A stretch of 64,000 bases of DNA from CAIWHR01 sp963823215 (GCA_963823215.1 CAWGKT010000012.1:124001-188000); one strand, 5' to 3'; positions 45,126 through 54,380 are shown, counted from the first letter of the stretch. Notes: generated from the sequence alone by a model not told the origin. A program made the numbers and translations.

Positions 45126-45157
45126 GAAGGCCGCCGCCGAGGCGGCCTTCGCTTTTT
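45126..45157 (+). terminator. Intrinsic terminator after rpsI
   Basis: Perfect 10-bp stem GAAGGCCGCC / GGCGGCCTTC (45126-45135, 45141-45150), 5-base loop, then GC and five T residues. It closes the rplM-rpsI transcript, so argC must be read from its own promoter. Confidence 0.9.
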
Positions 45158-45206
45158 GCGACGCGGACGCGCCGTGGGCCCGACGGGCCGGGGCGGCCGG
45201 GCCCCG

Positions 45207-45216
45207 GTGCTAGAAT
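45207..45216 (+). promoter_or_regulatory. Extended -10 promoter for argC
   Basis: GTGCTAGAAT ends in the -10 hexamer TAGAAT (45211-45216) preceded by a TG extension. No -35 match is seen in the GC-rich sequence upstream. The start would be about 45223, 27 bases before the argC ATG. The same TAGAAT form occurs ahead of soxY and the M23 peptidase gene in this window. Confidence 0.55.
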
Positions 45217-45249
45217 CGAAGATCGCATCGCGGCGCGCGTGAGGAAGCC

Positions 45250-46281
45250 ATGATCAAGATCGGCATCGTCGGCGGAACGGGATACACCGGTGTCGAGCTG
45301 CTGCGGCTGCTGGCGCAGCACCCGGAAGCGGACGTACGCGCGATCACGTCGCGCAAGGATGCCGGCACGGCCGTCGCCGACATGTTCCCGAGCCTGCGTG
45401 GCCGTTACGCGCTGGCGTTCGCCGATCCGGCCGACGCCCATCTCGAGTCGTGCGATGTCGTGTTCTTCGCGACACCGCACGGGGTCGCGATGGCGCAGGC
45501 GCGCGAGCTCGTGACGGCAGGCGTGAAGCTCATCGACCTCGCCGCGGATTTTCGGCTGAAGGATCCCGCGGTCTTCGCGCAATGGTACGGGATGCCGCAC
45601 ACCTGCCCGGACCTGCTCGCCGAATCCGTCTACGGTCTGCCCGAAGTGAACCGCGAGGCGATCAGGCAGGCCCGCATCGTCGGCAATCCGGGTTGCTACC
45701 CGACCGCCGTGCAATTGGGTTTCCTGCCGTTGCTCGAGGCGGGAGTCGTGGACGCCGCTCATCTCGTCGCCGACTGCAAATCCGGAGTCTCCGGCGCCGG
45801 GCGCAAGGCCGAGATGGGGCTGCTCTTCGCCGAGGCGTCCGACAACTTCAAGGCCTACGGCGTCACCGGCCATCGGCACCATCCGGAAATCGTCCAGGGC
45901 CTCAACGCCGCCGCCGGATCGCCGGTGAGCCTGGTCTTCACGCCGCATCTTGTCCCGATGATCCGCGGAATTCACGCGACGCTCTATGCCCGGCTCACCG
46001 ACACGCGCGTCGACCTGCAGGCGCTGTTCGACCGCCGGTATTCCGGCGAGCCCTTCGTCGACGTGATGCCGCCCGGCTCGATGCCGGACACGCGCTCGGT
46101 TCGCGCCGCAAACATCTGCCGGATCGCCGTGCATCGCCCGCAGGGCGGCGACATGGCCCTGGTTCTGGTCGTCGAGGACAATCTCGTCAAGGGTGCCGCC
46201 GGGCAGGCGATCCAGAACATGAACCTGATGTTCGGCCTGCCCGAGACTACGGGTCTCTCCGCGCTGCCCGTATTGCCGTAA
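45250..46281 (+). CDS. argC: N-acetyl-gamma-glutamyl-phosphate reductase
   Basis: 343 residues. The NADP-binding start IGIVGGTGYTGVELLRLL, the active-site Cys in VGNPGCYPTAVQLG and the His-containing HRHHPEIVQGL mark the enzyme, which reduces N-acetylglutamyl phosphate in arginine synthesis. The ATG at 45250 has a GAGGAAG ribosome site. rpsI-argC is a conserved betaproteobacterial adjacency. Confidence 0.95.
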   Translation: MIKIGIVGGTGYTGVELLRLLAQHPEADVRAITSRKDAGTAVADMFPSLRGRYALAFADPADAHLESCDVVFFATPHGVAMAQARELVTAGVKLIDLAADFRLKDPAVFAQWYGMPHTCPDLLAESVYGLPEVNREAIRQARIVGNPGCYPTAVQLGFLPLLEAGVVDAAHLVADCKSGVSGAGRKAEMGLLFAEASDNFKAYGVTGHRHHPEIVQGLNAAAGSPVSLVFTPHLVPMIRGIHATLYARLTDTRVDLQALFDRRYSGEPFVDVMPPGSMPDTRSVRAANICRIAVHRPQGGDMALVLVVEDNLVKGAAGQAIQNMNLMFGLPETTGLSALPVLP

Positions 46282-46289
46282 CAGGCGCC

Positions 46290-47060
46290 TTGGCCCTCTC
46301 CGTCTGGTGGCGCCGCGTGCGCCAGCACTTTTCCATCGACGCGCCGCGAATGGCGGTGCGCTCGCGGCTGCCGTGGCCGTGGCGTGCCGTGGCGGGCACC
46401 TGCGTGCTCGCCGTCGTCGCCGGAATGTGGTGGTGGGGTTTCGATTTCGGCCAGATCTTCGGCGGTTTCAACCGCAAGGAGATCGAAGCGCGGATCGTGG
46501 CGCTCGAAGGCGAGAACGCGGACCTGCGCAAGGAGAACGCCCAGCTCCACGCCAAGACGATGCAGCAGGAAAGCGAGCTCGCGATGACCGCCGGCGCCCA
46601 GGCGTCGCTTTCCAGGCAGGCACTCGAACTGTCGACCGAGAATTCGCAGATCAACGAAGAGCTTGCCTTCCTGCAGAAGCTCGTCGCCGACTCGAACAAG
46701 CAGGTCGGGCTTTCGATCCAGCGGCTTTCGGTCGAGCGCGAGCGCGAGGATGCATGGCGTTACCGCCTGCTGCTGGTGCGCGGCGGCAACCCGAAGGAGG
46801 AGTTCGTCGGGGGAGTCACGCTCCAGGTGACCGTGCAGACGGCGGCTGCCGGCGGTCCACCGCCCCGCCCGACCATCCTCACCCTGCCTGACGATCAGCC
46901 GGGCGCGGGTCCGGCACTGGGACTCAAATTCAAGTATTATCAGCGGCTTGAGGGGACCATCGCAGTCCCCAACGGGAGCCTGGTTCGCGCCGTCACCGTC
47001 CGTGTCTTCGAATCCGGACAGTCCGTCCCCCGGGCCACCCGCAACCTTGTGATTCCGTGA
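46290..47060 (+). CDS. Coiled-coil inner-membrane protein (DUF6776-like)
   Basis: About 256 residues. A short cytosolic N-terminus with the conserved PRMAVRSRLPW precedes one transmembrane helix (AVAGTCVLAVVAGMWWW). A coiled coil of about 75 residues follows (IEARIVALEGENADLRKEN through NEELAFLQKLV), then a small beta-rich domain. The function is unknown. The start is uncertain: a TTG at 46290 keeps the conserved basic segment, while the first ATG (46350) would cut into it. It lies between argC and the bactofilin gene on one strand, suggesting a shared envelope or cell-shape role. Confidence 0.65.
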   Translation: MALSVWWRRVRQHFSIDAPRMAVRSRLPWPWRAVAGTCVLAVVAGMWWWGFDFGQIFGGFNRKEIEARIVALEGENADLRKENAQLHAKTMQQESELAMTAGAQASLSRQALELSTENSQINEELAFLQKLVADSNKQVGLSIQRLSVEREREDAWRYRLLLVRGGNPKEEFVGGVTLQVTVQTAAAGGPPPRPTILTLPDDQPGAGPALGLKFKYYQRLEGTIAVPNGSLVRAVTVRVFESGQSVPRATRNLVIP

Positions 47061-47069
47061 GGAGCACCC

Positions 47070-47477
47070 ATGTGGGAGCGCAAGAAGCACACGGCGCCGC
47101 AGAAGCGGATCGACAGCCTGATCGGCGCGGGCACGGTGGTCAATGGTGACGTGACGTTCACCGGCGGCTTGCGGATCGACGGCGAGGTCCACGGCAACGT
47201 GATCGCCGCCAACGGCGACCCGAGCACGCTCGTGATCAGCGAGCAGGCCCGGGTGGATGGCGAAATCCGGGTCTCGCATGTCGTGATCAACGGCAAGGTC
47301 GAGGGCCCGGTGGTCGCCGACGACTACCTTGAACTGCAGCCTAACGCCCGCGTCACCGGCGATGTGTCCTACAAGACGCTCGAAATGCACGTAGGGGCGG
47401 TGCTGCGCGGGCGCCTGCTTCATGCCGAACCGGGCACGGCGTCGGTGGTCGAATTGAAGCGGGTGGCTTCCGATTGA
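47070..47477 (+). CDS. Bactofilin (polymer-forming cytoskeletal protein)
   Basis: 135 residues. The right-handed beta-helix repeats of the bactofilin domain are clear: FTGGLRIDGEVHGNVIA, ISEQARVDGEIRVSHVVINGKVEGPV and LQPNARVTGDVSYKTLEMHVGAVLRG. Bactofilins polymerise without nucleotides and guide cell shape or peptidoglycan synthesis. It follows the coiled-coil membrane protein gene after 9 bp; the latter may anchor it. Confidence 0.92.
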   Translation: MWERKKHTAPQKRIDSLIGAGTVVNGDVTFTGGLRIDGEVHGNVIAANGDPSTLVISEQARVDGEIRVSHVVINGKVEGPVVADDYLELQPNARVTGDVSYKTLEMHVGAVLRGRLLHAEPGTASVVELKRVASD

Positions 47478-47511
47478 GCGGATGTTCGGACCGGGGGTGC
47501 GAAGGCCCCGG

Positions 47512-47573
47512 CCGCAACCCTGACCAGCCCTATCGGCGGCAGGGTTGCGGCGAGCCGGTGCCGGGCCGATAAT
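47512..47573 (+). promoter_or_regulatory. erpA promoter overlapping an inverted repeat
   Basis: TTGCGG (47545-47550), 17 bp, GATAAT (47568-47573) is a good sigma-70 promoter, with the start near 47580 and a short leader to the erpA ATG at 47602. The -35 lies inside the right arm of a perfect 11-bp inverted repeat, CCGCAACCCTG (47512-47522) / CAGGGTTGCGG (47540-47550). The repeat has no T-run, so it is not a terminator; an operator role is inferred. Confidence 0.6.
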
Positions 47574-47601
47574 CCAGATTGAAAACCTACGAGGAGTGCG
47601 C

Positions 47602-47952
47602 ATGAACGATATGACCGAAATGCCCGCGCCGCTAGTCTTTTCCGACAGCGCCGCCGAAAAGGTCAAGTCCCTCATCGAAGAAGAGGGCAACCCCGAGCTG
47701 AAGCTGCGCGTCTTCGTCACCGGCGGCGGATGCTCGGGCTTCCAGTATGGGTTCACGTTCGATGAGGCCGTCAACGACGACGACACCGCGATGGTGAAGA
47801 ACGGCGTGACGCTGCTGATCGACCCGATGAGCTACCAGTACCTCGTCGGCGCCGAAATCGATTTCCAGGAAGGTCTCGAGGGCGCGCAGTTCGTGATCAA
47901 GAACCCGAACGCCCAATCCACCTGCGGCTGCGGCTCGTCGTTCTCGGCCTGA
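47602..47952 (+). CDS. erpA: Iron-sulfur cluster insertion protein ErpA
   Basis: 116 residues of the A-type carrier family. The three cluster-binding cysteines are present: GGGCSGFQYGF and the C-terminal CGCGSSFSA. SDSAAEKVKSLIEEEGN at the start is typical. ErpA carries a [2Fe-2S] or [4Fe-4S] cluster to apo-enzymes, for which this window has many clients. The ATG at 47602 has GAGGAG upstream. Confidence 0.95.
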   Translation: MNDMTEMPAPLVFSDSAAEKVKSLIEEEGNPELKLRVFVTGGGCSGFQYGFTFDEAVNDDDTAMVKNGVTLLIDPMSYQYLVGAEIDFQEGLEGAQFVIKNPNAQSTCGCGSSFSA

Positions 47953-47985
47953 CCGATTCTTCGCTGCAATGACGACGGGTGCGCG

Positions 47986-49038
47986 CTACGCGCGCCCGAA
48001 TATCTCGTTCGCCTGTTGCGACACCCGCACGAACGTCGTGCGCTTCGATAGCTCGCGCAGCCGTCGCGCCCCGACGTAGGTGCACGCCGAGCGCACGCCC
48101 CCCAGGATCTCCTGGACGGTGCCGGTGACCGGCCCGCGGTGCGGCACCAGCACCTCCTTGCCCTCGGCGGCGCGGTACTTGGCCACGCCGCCCGAGTATT
48201 TCTCCATTGCGGTCCGGCTGCTCATCCCGTAGAAGCGCTGGAATTTCCGGCCGTCGCGCTCGACTACGTCGCCCGCGCATTCATCGTGCCCGGCGAACAT
48301 GCCGCCCAGCATCACGAAGTCAGCGCCCCCGCCGAAGGCCTTCGCGACATCGCCCGGCGTCGCGCAGCCGCCATCGGCGCAGATGTGCCCCTCGAGCCCG
48401 TGCGCGGCATCCGCGCACTCGATGATCGCCGAGAGCTGCGGGTAACCCACACCGGTCATCGTGCGCGTCGTGCACACGGAGCCGGGACCGATGCCGACCT
48501 TGACGATGTCCGCGCCCGACAGGATCAGCTCCTCGGTCATCTCGCCGGTGACGACGTTGCCGGCCATGATGACAAGGTGCGGATGCAGCTCGCGGATCTT
48601 CGCGACCAGGCGCACGAAACCTTCCGTGTAGCCGTTGGCCACGTCGATGCAGACGTAGCGGATCGCCGAGTCGGCGCCGCCGCCCGCCGCCGCCATTACG
48701 TGGCCGAACTTCTCCTCGTCGGCCGCGCCGATGCCCATCGAGTAGAACGCGGCGGTCTTGCGCACGAGCGCCCGGAAGAACGCGACGACCTCCTCCACCG
48801 TGTAGTGCTTGTGCAGCGCCGTCGACATCTCGAAGGCGTCGAGCGCGCGCGCCATCTCGAAGGTCCCGGTCGTGTCCATGTTGGCGGCGATGATCGGGAC
48901 GCCGTGGTACTCGAACTGCGTATGACGGAAGTGGAACTCCCGCGAAATGTCGACATTCGAGCGCGTGGACAGCGTGCTGCGCTTGGGGCGGATCAGCACG
49001 TCCTTGAAGTCCAGCCTGACCTCGTTCTCGATGCGCAT
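47986..49038 (-). CDS. guaC: GMP reductase
   Basis: 350 residues: RLDFKDVLIRPKRSTLSTRS at the start, the catalytic loop GIGPGSVCTTRTMTGVGYPQ with the active Cys, and GGCATPGDVAKAFGGGADFVMLGG. It converts GMP to IMP with NADPH, allowing guanine nucleotides to be reused. CBS domains of IMP dehydrogenase are absent. The ATG at 49038 has AAGGAG upstream. It converges with erpA over a 33-bp gap. Confidence 0.93.
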   Translation of the reverse strand: MRIENEVRLDFKDVLIRPKRSTLSTRSNVDISREFHFRHTQFEYHGVPIIAANMDTTGTFEMARALDAFEMSTALHKHYTVEEVVAFFRALVRKTAAFYSMGIGAADEEKFGHVMAAAGGGADSAIRYVCIDVANGYTEGFVRLVAKIRELHPHLVIMAGNVVTGEMTEELILSGADIVKVGIGPGSVCTTRTMTGVGYPQLSAIIECADAAHGLEGHICADGGCATPGDVAKAFGGGADFVMLGGMFAGHDECAGDVVERDGRKFQRFYGMSSRTAMEKYSGGVAKYRAAEGKEVLVPHRGPVTGTVQEILGGVRSACTYVGARRLRELSKRTTFVRVSQQANEIFGRA

Positions 49039-49063
49039 CGGGATCTCCTTCTCTGAAGTTGCG

Positions 49064-49573
49064 TCAAACCGCCAGCGCAAACACGAATATTCCGACCATG
49101 GCAAAGACGAGCGCAACCTTGACTGCGGTGCCCAGCAGCAGGCCGATCCAGGTCGCAACGCCCACCTTGCCGGCGCGCCACACGTCGCGCTGCGCAACAT
49201 ATTCGCCGATTGCGGCGCCGGCCAGCGGCATGAACAGCAGTCCCCACAAGCCGCTGAAGATCCCCGCAAGCGTCCCCAAACCGGCGCCGACGATCGCCAG
49301 CTTACTCGCGCCGGCCCGTTTCGCCCCCGCGGCAGCTGCGAGATAGTCGACGGCCCACGCCATCGCCGTGAGCACGGCGAGAAGCAGCAGCAGCCAGCCG
49401 GGGATGCGCGCGAAGTCGTCGATCCACGCCGCGAGCGCGATGCCGCCGAAGACCAGGATGGCGCCCGGCAGCACGGGCAGAACGGTGCCGGCAACGCCGA
49501 TCAAGATCAGCGCGGCCGCCGCGATCCAAAGGATCGTGGTCACCGGGTCCGCCTTCCACGACGGCAAAAGCAC
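49064..49573 (-). CDS. DUF456 membrane protein
   Basis: 169 residues, mostly hydrophobic, with five or six helices. The family hallmark G-x-x-LPVLPG near the start (VAGTVLPVLPGAILV) and the later KRAGASKLAIVGAGLG...FMPLAGAAIGEYVA are present. Its function is unknown. The start may be 49573 or a GTG at 49540. It lies 25 bp upstream of guaC on the same strand. Confidence 0.85.
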   Translation of the reverse strand: MLLPSWKADPVTTILWIAAAALILIGVAGTVLPVLPGAILVFGGIALAAWIDDFARIPGWLLLLLAVLTAMAWAVDYLAAAAGAKRAGASKLAIVGAGLGTLAGIFSGLWGLLFMPLAGAAIGEYVAQRDVWRAGKVGVATWIGLLLGTAVKVALVFAMVGIFVFALAV

Positions 49574-49640
49574 CCGCGCACGCTGCCAGTTCGCATGATT
49601 CGTGATGCCACCGCGGGAAGCGCCCGGTCGCTACCGTTGG

Positions 49641-50519
49641 TCAATCGGACTTCAACAACGATGCCATTGCCGCCCTGACGGCGGCCATCTGTTCCGCGGT
49701 TAGGGGCAGCACCGGCCGCCGACATTCGCCGACGCTGCGGCCGGAGATGTTGGCGGCCGCCTTGGCGACGGGATTGAACGGCAGCGTCCATAGCAACTTG
49801 TTCAAGGGCTGCATCCGCCGCCACAAGGCCAGCGCCTCGGCATGCCTGCCCGCCTGGTGCAGCTCAAAGAGTTGCACGGCCTCCTTCGGCATCGCGTTCG
49901 CCCCGCCCCAGAAGCAGCCGGCGGCACCGGCCATCAGGCCATAGAGATTGAGGTAATCGCAGCCGTTGAATACGCTTGCGCCGGATGCCGCCAGCTGCTC
50001 GATGCGCAGCATGTTCGACGTGCTGTCCTTGATGTACCGGACGGCATCGATCTCGGAAAGGCGCGCAAACACTTCCGGCGTGATGTCGAAGCCCGAGAAC
50101 TGAGGAATGTTGTAAACCATGATCGGAATCCCGATCGCCCGGCCGATCTGCTCGAAGTGCCAGCGCACGCCGGCCTCCCCCGGTCCCTCGAAATAAGGCG
50201 GCAGGATCAGCAGCGCCGTGGCCCCGATCGACTCCGCGTGCTTCGAGTTCTCGACCGCGTCCTCGGTGCGGATGGCCGAGGTCTGCACGATGAGCTCGCA
50301 ACGGCCGTCGATGTGCTTCGCCGCAATCTCCGCGATCCGGCGTTTTTCCGGCTCGGAAAGAAATGGAAATTCGCCGGTGCCGCCGCACACGGCGATGATG
50401 TGGACCTTCGCCTCGAGCATCGAGTCGATGTGCGCGCGCAGCGCCCGCTCGTCGACCGATGCGCCGTCGGCGGTGAAGGGGGTGCAAATCGGGACACAAA
50501 TGCCCTTGAGCTGTTTCAT
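49641..50519 (-). CDS. DapA/NanA-family aldolase or lyase
   Basis: 292 residues, class I aldolase barrel. The Schiff-base Lys is in VRYIKDSTSN, the proton-relay Tyr in VYNIPQFSG, and the carboxylate loop is GGTGEFPFLS. The latter differs from the GTTGE form of true dihydrodipicolinate synthase, so a 2-keto-3-deoxy sugar acid or similar substrate is more likely than lysine synthesis. It lies between DUF456 and anmK on one strand. Confidence 0.82.
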   Translation of the reverse strand: MKQLKGICVPICTPFTADGASVDERALRAHIDSMLEAKVHIIAVCGGTGEFPFLSEPEKRRIAEIAAKHIDGRCELIVQTSAIRTEDAVENSKHAESIGATALLILPPYFEGPGEAGVRWHFEQIGRAIGIPIMVYNIPQFSGFDITPEVFARLSEIDAVRYIKDSTSNMLRIEQLAASGASVFNGCDYLNLYGLMAGAAGCFWGGANAMPKEAVQLFELHQAGRHAEALALWRRMQPLNKLLWTLPFNPVAKAAANISGRSVGECRRPVLPLTAEQMAAVRAAMASLLKSD

Positions 50520-50565
50520 GCTGCCTCCATGGTTGATGCCGCGAACACGTGCCACCCAGCGCCCG

Positions 50566-51669
50566 TCACCAGCGAGGGTAGATGGCGCCCAGCACCCGCG
50601 ACCCACGCGCGCCCGTGACCGCGGGCAGATTGCCGGGACGGCCGGCCAGCGTCTCGCGCGCGAGCCAGGCGAATGCGAGCGCCTCGACATGCTCGACCGC
50701 CACGCCGTGCGCCGCCGTGGTCGCGACGGTCCGGGGGCCGAGCGCCATTGCGAGCGCGTCCATCAGCGCCACATTCTTCGCGCCGCCGCCGCAGACGAGT
50801 ACCTCGGCGGCAGCCGCGCAATGGGTTCGCACCGCATCGGCAACCGTTCGCGCCGTCAGCGCGACGAGCGTCGCCTGCACGTCGGCCGGCGCGATCGCGC
50901 GACCAGGAAGCCTGGCGTCGAGCCATTCGCCATGAAACAGATCACGGCCCGTGCTCTTGGGCGGGATGCGCGCGAAAAAAGGCTCCGTCAGGAGTGCCGT
51001 CAGCAGCGCATCGTCGACGCGGCCCGTGCGCGACCACGCACCATCGCGATCGCAGGGTCCGCCGCGATGCCGCACGTGCCAGAGGTCGAGCAGGACGTTG
51101 CCAGGGCCGGTGTCGAAGCCGCGCACCTCGCCGTGCACCGGCAGATCGGTGAGGTTGGCGATGCCGCCCAGATTGACGACCACGCGATGCGCGCTCCCGC
51201 CGAAGAACGCGGCGTGGAACGCGGGCACCAGCGGCGCGCCTTCGCCGCCGGCCGCGACGTCACGGCTCCGGAAATCGGCGACGACCGCCACGCCGGCCCG
51301 TTCGGCCACGCGGGCCGGGTTGTTGAGTTGCAGTGTCCACCCCTCATCGGGCCGGTGGCGCAGCGTCTGGCCGTGGACACCCGCGGCGACGAGGTCCGCT
51401 GCCACGAGACCCGCCTGGCCCAGGGCTTCGGTAATTGCATCGGCATAGGCATCGGCCAGCGCATTCGCAGCGCGTGCCGCGCGCGCGAGCTCGTCAACGC
51501 CGGATCGCTGCAGCGAGCGCAGCTCGTCGGCAAGAGCGCGCGCGAAAGGCAGCTGCACGGCCGCCAGCAGGGCACAGGGTCCGCGCGTGGCCGGCGCGAA
51601 ATCCGCGACGACGGCGTCGACGCCGTCCATGCTCGTGCCGGACATCACGCCGGCGTAAATCTGCCGCAC
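50566..51669 (-). CDS. anmK: Anhydro-N-acetylmuramic acid kinase
   Basis: 367 residues. The start GVMSGTSMDGVDAVV, VNLGGIANLT, GFDTGPGNVLLD and VCGGGAKNVALM are all diagnostic. It opens and phosphorylates anhydroMurNAc from peptidoglycan recycling to MurNAc-6-phosphate. It follows the M23 peptidase gene by 21 bp; both act on the wall, and the anmK-peptidase-tyrS order is conserved in betaproteobacteria. Confidence 0.93.
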   Translation of the reverse strand: MRQIYAGVMSGTSMDGVDAVVADFAPATRGPCALLAAVQLPFARALADELRSLQRSGVDELARAARAANALADAYADAITEALGQAGLVAADLVAAGVHGQTLRHRPDEGWTLQLNNPARVAERAGVAVVADFRSRDVAAGGEGAPLVPAFHAAFFGGSAHRVVVNLGGIANLTDLPVHGEVRGFDTGPGNVLLDLWHVRHRGGPCDRDGAWSRTGRVDDALLTALLTEPFFARIPPKSTGRDLFHGEWLDARLPGRAIAPADVQATLVALTARTVADAVRTHCAAAAEVLVCGGGAKNVALMDALAMALGPRTVATTAAHGVAVEHVEALAFAWLARETLAGRPGNLPAVTGARGSRVLGAIYPRW

Positions 51670-51690
51670 GTCGGTGATGGCGCGTTCCGG

Positions 51691-53028
51691 CTACTCGCTC
51701 GAGGCGAGCTGCGCGCCGGATAGCTGCCGGGCCAGCGCGAGTTGCGCCGCAGCCGGTGCCACACGTTCGGCAAAGGCGAGCCGGTGCACGGGTGCGAGCG
51801 GCTCGCTGGAGGGCAGCGCAACCGTCAGTGGATTGCGCTGTTCGCCGCCGACGCGGAACTCGTAGTGCAGGTGTGGCCCCGTCGCCCAGCCGGTCTGCCC
51901 GACGTAACCGATCACTTCTCCCTGTGCAACGCGCGCGCCGGCTCGCACCTGCGGCGCGAGCCGCGACAGGTGCGCGTAGAGCGTCGAGAACGTGCCCTGG
52001 TGCCGCAGCTCGATCACGTTGCCATAGCCGTTTTGCCTGCCGGCGAACGTCACCTTGGCGTTGCCGGTGGCGCGCACGGGCGTGCCTGTGGGCGCAGCGT
52101 AGTCGACCCCCTTGTGCGCACGCCAGTCCTGCATGATCGGGTGGAAGCGCGCGTTCGAGAAGCCCGAGGTCACCCGCGAGAATTCCATCGGCGAACGCAG
52201 GAACGCCTTGCGCAACGGCGCGCCGTCATCGGTAAAGTAATCCTCGCGGCCATCGTCGCCACGCCAGAGCAACGCCCGGATCGCCCGGCCCCGGTTCTCG
52301 AATTCGGCGGCGACGATGCGGCCCACGCCGACCGGTTCGCCGTCGATGTACCGCATTTCGTAGACGACCGAAAAACGGTCGCCGCGTCGCAGGTCCTGAT
52401 AGAAATCGATGTCGCCGGCGAAGACATCGGCCATCTGCAGTGTCACCGAGTCGGGCAGGCCCGCCGCGTCGGCGGCGCCGAACAGCGACGAGCGAATTTC
52501 ACCAGCCGCCATCTTCCATCGGATTTCCACCGGCGCTGCGGTGGTCTGTGCCGCAAGCTCGTCCCCCTCGCGTGCAATCGTCAGGCGATCGCCGTCTCCG
52601 GTCACGAAGCGCAGGTTGATGAGCCGCCCCTCGTCGTCCGTCTCGACGGACAACGGCTTGCCCGGACGGAGCTGGTACAAGGGCCGCGCCGAAGGGTTCG
52701 TGCGCAGGAACACGAGCGCCGCCGGATCGTCGACGCCGAGGCGGGCCAGCACGCTGCCGATGGTGTCGCCGCGCCGAATGCGGTCTTCACGCCAATACCC
52801 GATCCCTTCTGCCGCGACGACCGAGACCGCGGGCCGCGGGAGGTCGACCCGAATCGCGCGGATGGGCGTCATCTCGGGCGCCGTGTTGGCCACGAGGCTA
52901 AAGGCCGCCGCGCCGGACACGCCGAACAGCGCGGCGGCAAGCCATTGCCCGACCGTGGGCGCCCGTGCGGATCGCCTCCCGGAGGCATGGACGCTTTGCG
53001 CTAGAATTGTCGACTTGTGCGTGATCAT
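51691..53028 (-). CDS. M23-family peptidoglycan endopeptidase (MepM-like)
   Basis: 445 residues. An N-terminal membrane anchor or signal (WLAAALFGVSGAAAFSLVA) is followed by a LysM/OapA-like region beginning GDTIGSVLARLGV, then the LytM/M23 domain with the zinc ligands in RAHKGVDYAAPTG and GPHLHYEF. It cuts peptide crosslinks to let the wall grow. Start at MITHKSTILA (53028). A TAGAAT -10 element 29 bases upstream supports it. Confidence 0.9.
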   Translation of the reverse strand: MITHKSTILAQSVHASGRRSARAPTVGQWLAAALFGVSGAAAFSLVANTAPEMTPIRAIRVDLPRPAVSVVAAEGIGYWREDRIRRGDTIGSVLARLGVDDPAALVFLRTNPSARPLYQLRPGKPLSVETDDEGRLINLRFVTGDGDRLTIAREGDELAAQTTAAPVEIRWKMAAGEIRSSLFGAADAAGLPDSVTLQMADVFAGDIDFYQDLRRGDRFSVVYEMRYIDGEPVGVGRIVAAEFENRGRAIRALLWRGDDGREDYFTDDGAPLRKAFLRSPMEFSRVTSGFSNARFHPIMQDWRAHKGVDYAAPTGTPVRATGNAKVTFAGRQNGYGNVIELRHQGTFSTLYAHLSRLAPQVRAGARVAQGEVIGYVGQTGWATGPHLHYEFRVGGEQRNPLTVALPSSEPLAPVHRLAFAERVAPAAAQLALARQLSGAQLASSE

Positions 53029-53056
53029 TGCCAGGGGGCGGGCGGGCAAGGTTGTG

Positions 53057-53062
53057 ATTCTA
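53057..53062 (-). promoter_or_regulatory. -10 element for the M23 peptidase gene
   Basis: On the minus strand TTTGCTAGAAT ends in TAGAAT (53062-53057) with a TGC extension. The transcript start would be near 53050, 22 bases before the ATG. A second TAGAAT on the + strand at 53002-53007 may serve tyrS, from within the opposite gene's first codons. Neither has a clear -35. Confidence 0.45.
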
Positions 53063-53177
53063 GCAAATGTCGCCCCGGAACGCCCTCGGCCGACCCTTTT
53101 GCCCCCTGCGGGCAGGGAAAGAGACCGCCGGCGGGGTGTCCGCCGAGGTCCGCCATGAACAGAGCCGCACCGCCATC

Positions 53178-54380
53178 ATGACTGCCGAAATCACCCGCCA
53201 ACTCGAGGTCTTTCGCCACGGCGCCGACGAGCTCCTGGTCGAGTCCGAGCTCGCATCGAAGCTCGCCCGCGGCAAGCCGCTCCGAATCAAGGAGGGCTTC
53301 GATCCCACCCGCCCGGATCTGCATCTCGGTCATACGGTCCAGTTCAACAAGCTGAGGCAATTGCAGGACCTCGGCCACCACATCATCTTCGTGATCGGCG
53401 ATTTCACCGGGATGATCGGCGATCCGACCGGCCGCAACGTCACGCGCCCCGCGCTCTCGCGCGAGGAAATCGAGGCCAACGCGAAAACGTACACCGACCA
53501 GGCGTTCCTGATCCTCGATCGCGCGAAAACCGAGGTCGCGTTCAACTCGACGTGGCTCCTGCCGTTGGGCGCCGACGGCATGATCAAGCTGGCCGCGCGA
53601 TACACCGTCGCGCGCATGCTCGAGCGCGACGATTTCGGCAAGCGGTACCAGAGCGGCCAGCCGATCGCGATCCACGAGTTTCTCTACCCGCTCGCGCAGG
53701 GTTACGACTCCGTGGCGCTCCATGCCGACGTGGAGCTCGGCGGCACCGACCAGAAGTTCAACCTTCTCGTCGGCCGCGAGCTGCAGCGGCATTACGGGCA
53801 GGAGTCGCAGTGCATCCTGACGCTGCCGCTGTTGGAGGGACTCGACGGCGTCAACAAGATGTCGAAGTCGCTCGACAACTACGTCGGCATCACCGAAGCG
53901 CCCAACGACATCTTCGGCAAGCTGATGTCGATCTCCGACGAGCTGATGTGGCGGTACTACACGCTGCTCTCGTTCCGGCCGGCGGACGAGGTGGCGACCC
54001 TCAAGCGCGAGTGCGCTGAAGGCCGCAATCCGCGCGACGCCAAGGTCGCCCTCGCGCAGGAGATCGTCGCCCGATTCCACTCGCAGGCTGCCGCGGAGCA
54101 CGCGCTAGTCGAGTTCGAAGCGCGGTTCCGGCAGGGCGCTTTGCCGGAGAGCATGCCGCAGGTCACGTTGTCGACAGCAGGCGCAGGCATCCCGATCGCC
54201 CAGCTCGCGAAGCAGGCCGGCATCGTCGACTCGACATCCGAGGCGCTGCGGCTGATCGCACAGCGCGGGCTCAAGGTGGACGGTGACGTCGTTGTCGACA
54301 AGGCGCTCGTGATTGCACCGGGCTGCACGGTCGTCGTCCAGGCCGGGAAGCGCAAGTTCGCCCGGGTGATCGTGACGTAG
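53178..54380 (+). CDS. tyrS: Tyrosyl-tRNA synthetase (TyrRZ type)
   Basis: 400 residues. The class I signatures are DLHLGHTVQF (HIGH equivalent) and VNKMSKSLDNY (KMSKS). The C-terminal S4 domain is EALRLIAQRGLKVDGDVV. The spacing and short insertion fit the TyrS2/TyrZ form found in many proteobacteria. It charges tRNA-Tyr. The ATG at 53178 gives the family start; the frame is open upstream to 53067. Confidence 0.95.
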   Translation: MTAEITRQLEVFRHGADELLVESELASKLARGKPLRIKEGFDPTRPDLHLGHTVQFNKLRQLQDLGHHIIFVIGDFTGMIGDPTGRNVTRPALSREEIEANAKTYTDQAFLILDRAKTEVAFNSTWLLPLGADGMIKLAARYTVARMLERDDFGKRYQSGQPIAIHEFLYPLAQGYDSVALHADVELGGTDQKFNLLVGRELQRHYGQESQCILTLPLLEGLDGVNKMSKSLDNYVGITEAPNDIFGKLMSISDELMWRYYTLLSFRPADEVATLKRECAEGRNPRDAKVALAQEIVARFHSQAAAEHALVEFEARFRQGALPESMPQVTLSTAGAGIPIAQLAKQAGIVDSTSEALRLIAQRGLKVDGDVVVDKALVIAPGCTVVVQAGKRKFARVIVT

